This document shows positions 10,901 through 23,205 of a stretch of 64,000 nt of DNA, one piece after another. The notes below the pieces were generated by a model. The model was not told the DNA's origin. It searched no databases and saw only the letters and a list, made by a program, of their open reading frames with translations. The translations under genes were made by a program, and so were the position numbers. Position 1 is the stretch's first letter, and each line of letters opens with the position of its first letter. Source of the stretch: Istiophorus platypterus (taxonomy: Eukaryota > Chordata > Actinopteri > Istiophoriformes > Istiophoridae); NCBI GenBank assembly GCA_016859345.1, contig CM029119.1, forward strand, positions 8,826,912 to 8,890,911, in the 5' to 3' direction.

Positions 10901-13900
10901 TTGGATCACATATAGAATCACAACATGAGAACTGGCTGCGTGCTGCGGCAGAGTTTAAAATTTATGGCACTTTATGGTGACTGAGGTACACTTTAAGAAT
11001 TTTCCTTTAGTTTTTTTTGTTTATTTATTTCAATAGCTGGTAGAGCAGGGTGCGGGGAAATCAGCATAAGTGCATGTAAAGTGATAACCCATAATCTGGA
11101 ATGATTTTGTATTCAATCATTCAGTTTAAGTCAACCAAAGACTGATTGTGCCTATGTTAAATAGCTGATCTTCAACTTCTTTTCAGTTTCTACAAAAACA
11201 GAGATTCGTTTTTCCAACCACATGCCTGCTCCTCTACTTTCGACCCTGATTTCAAGCTATTTGGCCCTCTAGTGGTGATCCTTCATTAATACATGTGACG
11301 ATAAGATGATTCTCTGGTATCCATGGGATGAAAGCCACTGCATGCCACTGCATGAAGAGACGTGGCTCTTCAACATGTAAAATCAGGCAGAGATATGTCA
11401 AAAATTTCTGTGTCTGTGTGATTTCTCAGCTCTTGGGTTAGAAGAAAACCTTGCATTTTGATTATTCTGAGTTTGCAAATTTGACCGTAGTGTCTGCATT
11501 AAATTGAAGTCAGTATGAGCGAAAAATTTATTAGTTCAATGTATGAAAATATAAAGAATGTGTGTATTTTTGTAGGCAGCGGAAGTATTGACATCCCAGT
11601 CCTTTGTATGTTAATATCTGGGGAGGCCAGCATGCTGGAGGTACAGTCAGTGCTCGCTTTCTTTATTTATATTTGATATTATTATGCCCTCGAATTCCAT
11701 GAAGAAATGTCCCCATCTCTCTCTCTTTTCATATTTTCGAACAGAGAGTTGATCTTTCTCTGAAAACCTCCATGCCCTGGCTGGTGCTGGCTGGCTCAGG
11801 AGGTTTGGCCGACTTCCTGAGTGACATTTTGGAGAACCTGTCTTCAACCCCAGTGATCCAGTCTTCCAGCGAGGGTGATGGCGAGGCTGGTCCCAGTGTG
11901 GATCTGAAAGACAGAGTGGCAGAACGGGTTAAAAAATACTTCCCTTCTGAAGCGGAGATGGACAAACTAGTCGAACGGGTAAGAGTTCTGAACAGAGCTG
12001 TGCATCATTCTCGTGTGATTACTGACATGTGGAACAGGAAGAGGAAGGCCTGAGGGATTTCTTTACCTTGTGTATTCAACTGCTGGTGTGCTTACATTTG
12101 GACAACTACTGGCTAGATTGCCATGAAATTGCACTGTAATATTCATGGCCTCAGAGGTTTTCAAATGTTCTAGCTGATCAATTTTTCTGTTTTTTTGGAG
12201 TTTTATTTTAATGCCGTAAGGTCAAGATTTCTATTTTTACTCAAAGAAGATATCCCATAATGTAATAGGCATATTTGGGAGGATATTTATTTTCTGAAGT
12301 GGATGAAAACCTTTGATTTTTTTTCATGACCAAATAGTCTCTCTTCTAGCACAACCCTCAGGGCAAGCTCACATCTTTGGTCCCACTGTTGCTAAGGTTC
12401 TAAGAAGAGCTAAATTATCCACATGTTGCTCTGTAGACTTAAAGCTCTTTCTCAAACTACTTCTGGTTTCAATATTTCCCAAAATCCTGAAACTGATGGC
12501 TTCATACATTTTCGCTTCTCCACAAGGAACTCACTCACAAGCTAATCTATGATTACCTCAGGTCATGTAGACATGTAGTCAGAATACACTAGAAATCTGA
12601 GTACAGAAATTTTCCAGAATGCCAATGTAAAAGCAGTGACGGCCTTTCTCAGTATCTTCACTGACCTCTCTGTTTTAAGTGGAACTTGAAGGTCAGCACG
12701 CATTGACAGGATAACTGACAGTTTTTAATTCTTGCATTAGCTTAACCAAATCTAATATATCTGTATTCGGTTTATTAGCTGAAGCTGTGTTTTCCATGTT
12801 GTGATGTCTCTCTTATGAAAAGAGCCCATTGAGAACCAAATGCCACTGTTTTTACTGCCATTGAACCCAACAGCTCTACAAAGATGTATTGTTTATGTAG
12901 CACCATTATCACATGCTGCCTCGGAGGAGTGTGGCAGGTTATTGACTCATCAGTGTCTTAGTCTTTATTGAAACACTGATGTAATCATTGGGTAAGATCT
13001 AATTGTGTTTTGGCTGGCTACATATTGAAATAGTGACTGATTAAAGTCACACTCTTATTTTAATCTTATTATTTTCTACTTATTACTGGTGGTCCCTGGG
13101 TTCAAATGCCCTGATGAAATCTTTGAATGTCTGATATCTTACTCATCCAGCATGGGAATGCACTTAATGGTGTCATGGGTTTGATAACAACCCTTTTTCA
13201 CCAAACCTTTTTTCATCTCTGTTTTTTTTTTATGTCTTTCTCTGTATTATCAAGCATTGTGCTAATTTATTCAAAATTTCTCTCATTTGTTTTTCTGTCT
13301 CCTTATTCTGGGTCTCCAGGCTCTGAGTATCTACCAAAACAGAGATTTGATCACTATCTACCATGGAGAGCAGGAAGGCCCAAATGACTTTGACACAGTC
13401 CTGCTCAAAGCTTTAGTGGGAGGTACATGCGACTGATTCATACTAAGAAGATTTAAATGTTTTACATGGCAACATGTCTTTATTTATGTTTTTTTTGTTG
13501 TTTGTTTTTTTAGCTAGTAAGCACCGTGTGTCAGTTGATGCCAGCCCATACAATGAAGAGCTGAAGCTAGCGGTCACATGGAATAGGGTTGACATTGCCA
13601 AGAGTGAACTCTTCAATGGCGACATCCACTGGAGGGTGAGGGGGGAAAAAACACAACAAATCAGATCCACAGGTCACATTCACAGAAATACTACCAGTCC
13701 AGGGTAGAGGCATTAGTGTAGTGTATTTTACTGCTTGTATCAAATGAAATACTTTTAGGCATCTTTGATGTAAATGAGTGTAAATGTAAATGAAGTCTTG
13801 ACCTTGGACCAAAGCATGCTTAATAACAACCACATTCATCCAATCAAACAGTATGAAGACTTGGAAGATTCAATGACAGACGCCCTGATCAATGATAAGC

Positions 13901-16900
13901 CTCAGTTTGTGCGTCTTTTCACTGAGAATGGCCTCAACATCCTGGACTACCTGACTTATGGCAGGCTGGAAAGCCTCTACCGCTCCGTGGCTGATGGGAC
14001 ACTTCTTTACCAACTGCTACAACGCCACCTCATGGAGCGGCTTGGAACTACAGCACCTGTTTCTACACAGTCTAACCAGCATGGCTCACCTTCCAAAGAG
14101 GCAACAGAGAAGATACAGAGCGGGCCAGTGACTGAAATGAGCCTTTTTGAGGTGCTTCATTTTTAATGCCCCCAATTATTTTTGGAATCAAATCAGAAGT
14201 AATGTGAAGAAATGTTTTATTCACTCTCTTGTGTTTGTTGCTGTATGCCCTTTTCCCTCAGGTGTCGAGGGTGCTGGAACTGTTAATGGGTGATATCTGC
14301 CAGCCTTTCTACTATGATGCTTTGGGCTTAGAACAGATCACATCAAAGAGGAGGGCTCTTAGGGTACTCTAAACCTATGAATATGTAGACATACAGTCAG
14401 TGGCCACTTTATTAGGTACACCTTTAAGCTCCAATACAATCCAATAAAACAACAAAGCCATAAAATGTACCTCTACAAAGCTTATAAAGTTCAGTCTTTG
14501 TTAACACTCAGGAACGCGTTTCTCTAATATTCTGTCCCCCTCATGTATGCAAATGGGTTTGCAAGACATTAGAAATGCCTCTCAATATTAGGCGTACCGG
14601 TTCAACATCACCACTATGACTTGGGTAATTATGTCAACATAGAGTTGAATTAACGACTTCTCTGACAGTGTCAACAGAAAATGAACATTATTAAAATTTG
14701 TAGATTTTAATAGCTCAGCTGTTGTGTTGGATTGTATAAGATTTTCCAGGTGTACTTAATAGAGGGGCCACTAAGCGGATATCAAATCTAATTGACTGTG
14801 TTGTATGTATTTACCATTGACTGATATACCGTCACCGTTGCCTTCTCGCCTTTGACTGGACAAACCCCCCTTAGTCCTTTTCTTTTTTTCATTCGTCCCA
14901 GCGTGTCAGTAAGCTGCTGCGTGGAGATTGCTTGTATCGGGAGAGACGCTGCCTCTTCCCCTGGGCCTCACTCTTCATCTGGGCGGTCCTTCAGAACCGC
15001 AGCAAGATGGCCACTTTCTTCTGGGAGATGGTAAAACTTCTGATCCAATCTAATTGCAGAATCCTGAGGATCAAATCAGTGCCCGTTTAAAAAGGAGTTT
15101 CTCTGCTATCCCTCACTGTCTCTCCCAGGCAGGGGAGTCTGTGCTGAGTGCTCTGAGTGGCTGTAAGATCCTGAGAGAACTGTCCAAGCTGGAGATTGAG
15201 AATGAGACCAAACTCTCCATGAAAGAACTGGCCCAGAGTTTTGAAAATCTGGCACATGGTAAGACCATAAATTCATCATTCACAAATGTTCCTTTAAACA
15301 ATATCAATTTTTTAAAAAATGTACAGAAATAATGATCAGACATCAAACTTTGCATCCTCATAGTTCTATTTAGTGTTACTACTTATTAGTAAATTATGTA
15401 ACATGAGGGAATTGGCTGTTTGCTTCATGTTGTTAATGGTAATGTGTAGATATTTTATGGATTTAAATTCTGCATAAAGTGAAGCTATTCACGCATGACC
15501 ATTGTATGATGAGAAAGTGATTTTTCAGAATAAGATTTACTTTCATGTCACTTTCATTTGATTTATAAATGGTAACTGTCAAACCAAACTCTTTCTGCAC
15601 TTGTCTCACCCACTTCTCAGATATTTTCAGCTCTTGCTATCGGAGCAATGAGAGTCGCTCTTTCACCCTGCTGATCAGGAAGTCTCCGGTTTGGGGTGGT
15701 ACGACCTGTCTCCAGATGGGCATGGGTGCCGATGCCCGGCTCTTCTTCAGCAATGATGGAGTACAGGTGTGTTACTGTTTTCACAAATATGTAACTGGGA
15801 GACAACAAAGTCACTGCTTGATTGTGGCAGTTGAGCCAGTTCTCTTTATGCTTAGTCTGTTTTAAACACTCAGGACTTTGTTGATGGGTTTGTGCTAAGC
15901 TTATGTTCCATTTACATCTTAGTAAAGAAGCAAATACATCAGCCACCCTTCTTCATATTAAAATCTGCCATAACTTCTAAAGAGAAGCTTAGTTACTGTG
16001 TTACCAGCTTCAAATGTCATAAATGGTCTCTCTTCCTCCAGTCTCTGTTATCTCAGATCTGGTGGGGTGACATGAAGAGGAACACGGAGGTGTGGAAACT
16101 CCTGCTCACCTTCTTCTGCCCTGTCCTCTGCTACACCAATTTGATCTCCTTCAGGTAAAATCCAAGTATTTCACACTAATTTTGATTTTTTTTCACGACT
16201 CTTTTCTTACAATTTCTTTGTTATTTGCGTCCGGAGGACTGAGATTTCAGAACTGTCCTTAATTTTCACTTTATGTTTGTGTGGTGGTGTCTCTGCTGTA
16301 TGTTTGCTGAAAATTTTGTAACATTCTCCACATCTCAGGGAACAGGAGGACCAGCAGCAAGAAGAGGAAGGGAAGCCGAATGAGGACGGGCCAGGCCGGG
16401 ACAACGACAGCCTCTATGGCACCACCATCTTCTCTTTCTCAGACATCAAGCACATGTAATACTCCTATACACATAACTCAGTGGTATTCTATAGAGCATC
16501 AGTTCTGTCAAGTGGAATTAATTTTGTATTTTACTTTTCTTTTTTTTTTATCATGTTAACGCAAGTGAATGGGTTGCACTGGTTTTGCAGGTTTTCAACA
16601 GGACTCACAGCTTTCTATTTGCTGTATTCTACTGATTAATCAAAACTGTGTTGTTGTTGTTGTACCAGTGAAGCTGACTCACAAGAAATATACAGTCCCA
16701 GAACGGCAACCATCAAAGGTGAGGCTGCTTTAAAAGCAGTACCTCTGTAAAAGCGTCGTCATTTGCACAACAGACAAGAGGAAAGACTGATTGGCGAAAT
16801 TATTATTTTAGGCCTCTGTGAGTATGATCAGCTACTAATCCATATCCATGAACTTCCTTACAGGCATGCCTCACACTCACAGACCACCGAAGCGTCCATT

Positions 16901-19900
16901 TATAGTGTCAAGATGGCGGCAGTTCTGGTTTGCGCCAGTCACCGCGTTTTTGGGCAACGTCCTTATGTATTTCCTATTCCTCCTGCTTTTTGCCTACGTG
17001 CTGTTGGTGGACTTCAAGCCCCCTCCACCTTCTGGACCGGCTATCACTGAATATGTGCTGTACTTCTGGGTGTTTACCATTGTGTGTGAAGAGATCCGGG
17101 AGGTGAGTACAGAGAGATATCTGAGGTTATATATGATGTTTAATGCATCACATTTAGAATTTGCTAAAGTACAGACAGAAACCAAAACGGAGTGCCTGAT
17201 GTGTATAAAATGTAGTAATTCAAAAGCATTTACTATGTATTTGGACACACCAAACAATAAACATAAATCCATTCTGGAAATTGCTACGCTAAAAAGATTT
17301 CACCCCTTTTTCTAAGTAACAGCAAAAAGCTTCTACAGTGTGTACTTTATATAAAATACAGTTCTGATTAAACAATTGTGCACAATCAAGCACAGTTTTA
17401 AGTTAACTGATCTCTTAAGTTGGTGTTTTCTTCTGTAAGACTTTCTTTTTGGGGACGATGACTTGGCGTCAGAGGATCAGAGTGTACATTCAGGATGTAT
17501 GGAACAAGTGTGACCTCACTGCCATCGCACTGTTCATCATAGGACTAATCTGCAGGTGTGATTGCACACAGAACATATCGATCATTATTATTATTATTCT
17601 TGTTGTTGTTACTGTTACTGGATTATTCCAAAATGTGTTTCAGGGCCCTTGTTCTCAAAGGCTTTGCCTTTTGACCACTCAAATCAAAGCACTGCCTTGT
17701 CACCTGAGGCACATGATCACATGATGACAATATTCCAAGATCAGCCTACATAATTTCTATGTACTTTTTTTTAGTTTATTATGCTAATTATCAGTGCATG
17801 AAGTGGCTGAAAATTCTTTGATATTTTTGCACAAACCAGTCAAAACTGATAATATATTAATATGACGCTGAGATGCTTTTACACGTGCCTCAAATCATCT
17901 CAAAAATTCCTGTACTGATTCCTGTAAATCCAGAATTGTGCACAAAGGCCTCATTTTCAGCAGTGTGGTTATTTATTATATTATTACAAGCTGGCCACTG
18001 GGTGTTGCTGTTACCACAGACTATATGCTTCACTCTGTTTGTATTTTAGGATGTTTCACTGGTCGTATGGATTTGGTCGGGAAGTCTTGTGCTTGGACTA
18101 CATGGTCTTCACCCTCCGCCTCATTCACATCTTTGCCATTCACAAACAGCTGGGACCAAAAATTATCATTGTTGGCAAGATGGTGAGAAATATCCAAAGA
18201 TGCCCATAAACTGCCATGATACCATTATTAAAAAGTATGATATTGGAATTATAATGAAAACAAGATAACTGATTTCTCCTGTACAGATGAAGGATGTTTT
18301 CTTCTTTCTCTTCTTCCTGGGGGTTTGGCTCATGGCATACGGAGTAGCCAACCAGGCACTGCTTTATTCCTACGACCCTCGCCCCGATCACATCTTCCGT
18401 CGGGTTTTCTACAGGCCTTATTTGCACATCTTTGGACAAATCCCTGTGGAAGAGATAGATGGTATAAGTGTTTGTGTGTGCATGGTGCAAATAGAGCAAA
18501 ATAATGTTATTATAGTTTCAAACCAGTGTGAGATTACTGTATTTTTCTGCAGCCTGTACTGGAGGTTTCTTCACAACCACCGCATCTGTTCAAACATCTC
18601 CACAGTAATTAAAATTCATAAAATGATCTGAAAATGCATGACATTTTTTTATCTGTACCAGTTGGGAAGAAATGGGACATGGCCTGCACAGACAACGTGA
18701 CATTGATTCAGGATGGCGCAGAGCCGTGCAGAAGTCTGTACAGTAACTGGCTGGTGGTAATTCTGCTGGTCGTGTATCTGCTGGTCACCAACATCCTGCT
18801 CATCAACTTGCTCATTGCCATGTTTAGGTAAAGGATAAGGATTGTCCCTCTGTGTCTGTGGCTACACTGACATGCCGACCTCCTTGGAACACTTTCCTCT
18901 TGTTTGTTTCCACTCAGCTACACCTTCTCTGAAGTGCAGGCGAACAGCGACATCTACTGGAAGTTCCAGCGCTACAACCTGATAGTTCAGTACCACTCCC
19001 GTCCTTCCTTGGCACCTCCTTTCATCATCCTCTCTCACCTGAATCTCTTTATCAAGAGAACCATCCGAAAGGTGCCCTCGATCAAGATCCACCATTTTGG
19101 TCAGTATTTGAACAGCAGTCTTAAGTGTGTCTAATTTGTGCAATAAAGTTATTACCTTATACACACTCAATGCTGATCGAAACCAAAACTGTTTGGAAAA
19201 CATCTCAAGTTGAACGATACTGATTTAAAAAAATAAATAAATAAACAACCCTTTGACTTCTCCATTAGTTCTGCAGTTAAGAGGGAAAGCAGCTAACAGG
19301 CTAATGACATGGGAAACCATTCAGAAGGAGGACTTCTTGACAGCTCAGACCACGATCCAGAAAAGCAGTGACTCTGAGAGGCTCAAGCGGATGTCTGTCA
19401 AGTAAGCACACCATCCTACACCTTCCTACACCTTAGTAGGGGAATTTATTTTTGGCTCTAACATAACATTTTTTTTTATAGAGTGGATGGTGTGCTTAAA
19501 TATCTGACTGAAAGCAGAGACTTTGACCACAGACTGAGGGCTCTGGAGAATGAGGTAAAATTGAAGAAACGTCTGTCTTCTTTATACCTACGTGGTGTTA
19601 AAAGACCATGTTTGCTCACACTGCTGTTTACTGTTAAATCAAATATATCTGCTAAGGGATGGCTAAGCATGATGGGAAATATCCTTATTTTCTTTCTTGC
19701 CAAGAGTTAAATGAGAAGATTGATACCACTCATGCCTGTGCAGTAAATATGAGGCTACTGTGCAGCCTGCAAAACAGGGTTTAACGTGTTAATTGGAGGT
19801 GCTAGTAGCCAGGCTGGCAGTGTTCCCTTTGGTTCCAGCCTCTATTCAGCCTCTATTCTAAGCTAAACTAACTGGCTGCTTGTGGTGGCCTCATATATAA

Positions 19901-20383
19901 TGAGCAGATACGAGAGGAGTTTCAATCTCTCAATCTCCTCTTTGTTAATATTCATTGATATTCACAGAAACTCTCATTTTCATCTCCATTCTCAAGTGTG
20001 TAGCTATAGTTTAGACCACAAAATCAAACCAAATAATGATCTTTTCCCTCTGGTGCAGATTACAATTTTCTAATGCACTGTAATTTTGCTATTGTGTTCC
20101 TTCTTTTCAGATGGAGTACTGCTCAAACGCTCTCAGCTGGATTGTGGACACTCTGGCACAAAGTAGCACGTTCAAACCTCACCGGCCTCCACCTACATTA
20201 AGAGGTATGTCCAAAGCGAATCCAGAATATACACTTATCCTCCCACAACTGAAAGACATTTTGCATGTTGGAATGTCACAGGTGCGTGTACCTCGAGCCA
20301 TTCATACTGAACTTGTCCCCTCAGTTACCCTGTCATACATCTTCTTCTATACAGATGCGCTCCCTTCTTCCAGTTCCAGCTGA
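7973..20383 (+). CDS. trpm4: TRPM4-type Ca2+-activated monovalent cation channel
   Basis: Calcium-activated channel passing Na+ and K+ that depolarises the plasma membrane. I assemble 28 coding exons in continuous phase, 1246 residues (human about 1214): 7973-7993, 8079-8140, 8262-8439, 8910-9090, 10191-10360, 10693-10870, 11576-11640, 11745-11978, 13320-13422, 13514-13635, 13852-14151, 14262-14363, 14902-15030, 15129-15258, 15621-15766, 16042-16154, 16339-16455, 16669-16718, 16864-17102, 17440-17555, 18050-18182, 18287-18461, 18662-18827, 18918-19099, 19269-19401, 19482-19554, 20111-20204, 20355-20383. Residues 1 to about 800 are TRPM homology regions (SWIPKIIKKR, WGLPAPNLVVSVVGG). S1 is near 821-853, the pore FGQIPVEEID at 1012-1021, S6 about 1051-1076 ending NLLIAMF, then the TRP helix and a coiled coil (SDSERLKRMSVKVDG). 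There is no kinase domain. The tail and HIFRRVFYRPYL fit TRPM4 better than TRPM5. The seven-codon first exon is the least certain. Confidence 0.93.
14398..14773. mobile_element. MITE-like element with terminal inverted repeats in trpm4 intron
   Basis: The left end at 14398-14423 (AGTGGCCACTTTATTAGGTA plus ACACCT) is an imperfect inverted copy of the right end at 14748-14773, with about 23 of 26 bases pairing. The 376-bp span has no open frame and fills most of the intron between exons 14262-14363 and 14902-15030. The GGCCACTTTATTAGGTACAC terminus is, from memory, common in fish genomes. A clear target-site duplication was not seen. Confidence 0.7.
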
Positions 20384-20913
20384 TTCTGCCTTGGTGATGC
20401 CTTCGCTTGCTCAGGGTCAGTAAAAGATAAGACAATGAAGTGCTTTTGCTTTGGCCTCTCTCGTGCCATCCAATAACCAGTTTTACTGGTCTCCAGCAAT
20501 GTTCTTCACTGGACTCATTTACCGGAAGATTTCCAATGATTCATAAACATAAAAAAGAGAGAGACATGCCATCACTACTTGTTACAGTACTGAGGATATG
20601 CAAAAGATGGTATTTCTGCCATTTCTTTTATTCTAATGCAAAAGTTTAGTACATGTATTTATGATGGGGTGTGGTATAGTTTACGTATTTTATTTGCCAA
20701 TATTGTTATATCTTTGTTGCTGTTATTTTAAACTGACAACTAGAATTCTTTTTAAAAAGGTTATTATTGTTATATTGAGACTATGATATTGTTTACAGGG
20801 GTTACATCAGTTTTAATGCTATTTTTGTTCAGTTACTCTCTGGCTAAATGGTTGCTTTCAACAATATTAAATGTTTAAATCATGTATTTGTGTTGCTAGA
20901 TTATTATCTGCTC

Positions 20914-20919
20914 AATAAA
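20914..20919 (+). terminator. Poly(A) signal of trpm4
   Basis: AATAAA within CTCAATAAATTG, 530 bp after the trpm4 stop in an AT-rich 3' UTR. Confidence 0.6.
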
Positions 20920-21044
20920 TTGTATTTAGATAATTGTGATGGATTTCTTACTGTTGCTGTTACACAAATAATGCTAGCTCAATTATTTAGGGAAATACGC
21001 TTATTCACTTTCTTGTTTGGATTTAAATGAAAACATAGATAGTA

Positions 21045-21310
21045 CTTGAATAAGCCAGCAGACAGTTAGCTTAGTTTAGCATAAAAAGGCTGAAAAATGG
21101 TTAGCAGTTAGCCTGGTTTGAGATGATAAATTACATGTTAATCAGTGAGCTTTATAGGCAAGGCTAGCTGTTTCCCCCTGTTTCCAGTATTTATGCTAAG
21201 CTAAGCCAACCAACTGTTTCCTCCTTCCTCATATTTACCAAAGACTTCATCTATCTCTCAGCAAGAAAGCAAATAAGTGTTTTTCTCAAAATGTTGAACT
21301 ATTCCTCTAA
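21045..21310. repeat. Degenerate fish-type interspersed repeat (TTAGCTTAG family)
   Basis: Contains CAGTTAGCTTAGTTTAGCATAAA near one end, TATGCTAAGCTAAGC inside, and ends TCAAAATGTTGAACTATTCC. This layout, from memory, is seen in many teleost copies. A second fragment with TAAGCTAAACTAACTGGCTG lies at about 19855-19880 in the trpm4 intron. Confidence 0.55.
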
Positions 21311-22124
21311 TGATAAATAAGGAAGACTCTCCTTTAACACTGACGACATAAAGGGAAACGATAAAGAGAGCTATGGTGTCAAGAGTTACAACCCTGCGGT
21401 AAAAAAAGATGCCAGAGGGTAATAAAACACATTGCATTTATTCTATGAGGAGGAAATATTTGTGAACAAGCCCAGAGTAAAGTAAGAGTTGCACAAATTT
21501 AAAAAAAAAAATTTAAAAAATTAAATTTAACAAGAAAATCTGCAAAGGTGTGTGACAAAAAAAAAACAGCAACATGGGAGCAAGGTACATGGATATACTT
21601 TAAAGAGAAGGGGGAGATATGGATAGTGTGAAAGGTGCTTAGTTTCAGTCTGCCAGAGCTCCATTGAAGGTCACATAGTGGAGCAGGGCTATTGAAGGCG
21701 CCTTTACTGTAAATAGCCGGCTCGGCCACCTGTCAGTCGCTCACACTGAGTGAGGAGGTGTCATCACTTTCTGCCTTCTTTCCCTCTCATTACATGATGG
21801 CTGCATGTGCAAATATGTACCCATGTAAGTGAGCATGTGCCCTGCTCCTTCTCTGTATCTCCGTCATTTTAATGAAATGCTCCTAATTCACACAACAGGC
21901 AAAGCTGCCCAATCTAGATCACCTTTCTGTCTGTCTTAATCAAAACCCTGTGGTAAAAATGTTCAAATTTAAACCATTTCTTTGGAATGTCAGCTGCCTA
22001 CGTCTGCATCTAAATCACTGCACATGTGCAGACTACAATCAAGAGGCGAAATGAGGCTTTTTTTCAACCAGGTTTAATAGATTTAGTTCTTTACTGACTC
22101 TTCAGTTTGATTTTCATTTCATTT

Positions 22125-22310
22125 CATCAACCCCACCAGGAAGATTTTGTGATCACCCATGTTTGTTTATTTGTTTGTCAGCAGCATTATGCAAAAAGCA
22201 CTGAGCCGATTTGCACCGAACTTGGTGGAGGGATGGATTATGGGCCAAGGAAGAACCCATTACATTTTCGGGCAGATCTGGTTAATTTACTATGAATTAG
22301 AATTTTTTCC
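22125..22310. repeat. Interspersed repeat remnant
   Basis: Segment with GTGATCACCCATGTTTG, a GTTTGT run, GAGCCGATTTGCACCGAACT and TGGGCCAAGGAAGAACCCAT. I recognise this combination as a high-copy vertebrate/fish repeat, not a gene. The class is not certain. Confidence 0.5.
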
Positions 22311-23205
22311 TCTGAAGTCTGGTTTATGTTTTTTTTGACATTGGCCTTGGGGGAGGTCTGCACTTTACTGAGTGCATTTTATTGTTGTTTTGTTTTGTGT
22401 TATTTACTTATTTGTTTAGTTACCAAGTTTTTACTGGATCATTGCTGCTCTGGGAGATTCCTGGAAATGGGAAAATTTCATGTTTCACTATTTAATGAAG
22501 TTAGAAAAAAATACATACATTAAACAAAATAATAATAATAATAGTGATGAATAAAATATGTGAACATTTGTACACATACAAGGGGGGACATATTCAGTAG
22601 TGGCATATATGAACCTTTATATGTATTTAAATTGTTGCTCCTTTCCTGCCAAATTAGCACGACTACGACTACAATGGTTTTGTCAAAGGAAAAATTCCTA
22701 TTCAATTTGAATTGTTTAATGTCAGCAATTAAACTTCCCTCTCCCTCTCGTGATCTTTGAAGTCTCTCTCCCCCCACCCTCGTGTTGTCCAAAACCCCCC
22801 AACTGCTATATGCACACGCCCACCTCTCCAACACACTGTGTTAAGGGCATCGGGAGGATTCTTCCCGGACATGTGCCTCTGTCACTCATGCACATGCAGC
22901 CACACAACTACACCACACACCCAGTTGTGTTTCACTGTGTCCTCGGTGTTCCCAACACAGGGCTGACACACTGCTCTGTCAGTCTTGTGAATTTGGCCCT
23001 CCTCTCCCCTTCACTCTGCAGCTGGGAGCAAAGATCTGAATAATCTTCCCGAATCATCTGGAGCGCAATTACATTTTCCGTGGATTTTATGTTTTTTTAG
23101 TGTTGAAAACCTATTGATTGTTTCGGTTTTTGGTGGAAGAAACAGGGCAGAGACACTTTTCTATTGTGGTTTTGTATCTAGGTAGAGCTGTGTAAATCCT
23201 CCAAG

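Larger units (their letters stand above)
20920..23205. other. Intergenic between trpm4 and hrc, with old repeats
   Basis: No gene model is supported. It contains two interspersed-repeat remnants (annotated separately), AT-rich DNA and a C-rich stretch at 22770-22980 just before the hrc leader. The 160 bp before the hrc ATG are likely 5' UTR or promoter; no clear TATA box was recognised. Confidence 0.5.

Noticed and set aside
8262..20383. TRPM5 instead of TRPM4
   Set aside because: HIFRRVFYRPYL, the SDSERLKR coiled coil, the LTWE/MTWET tail and the neighbouring hrc gene fit TRPM4 better.
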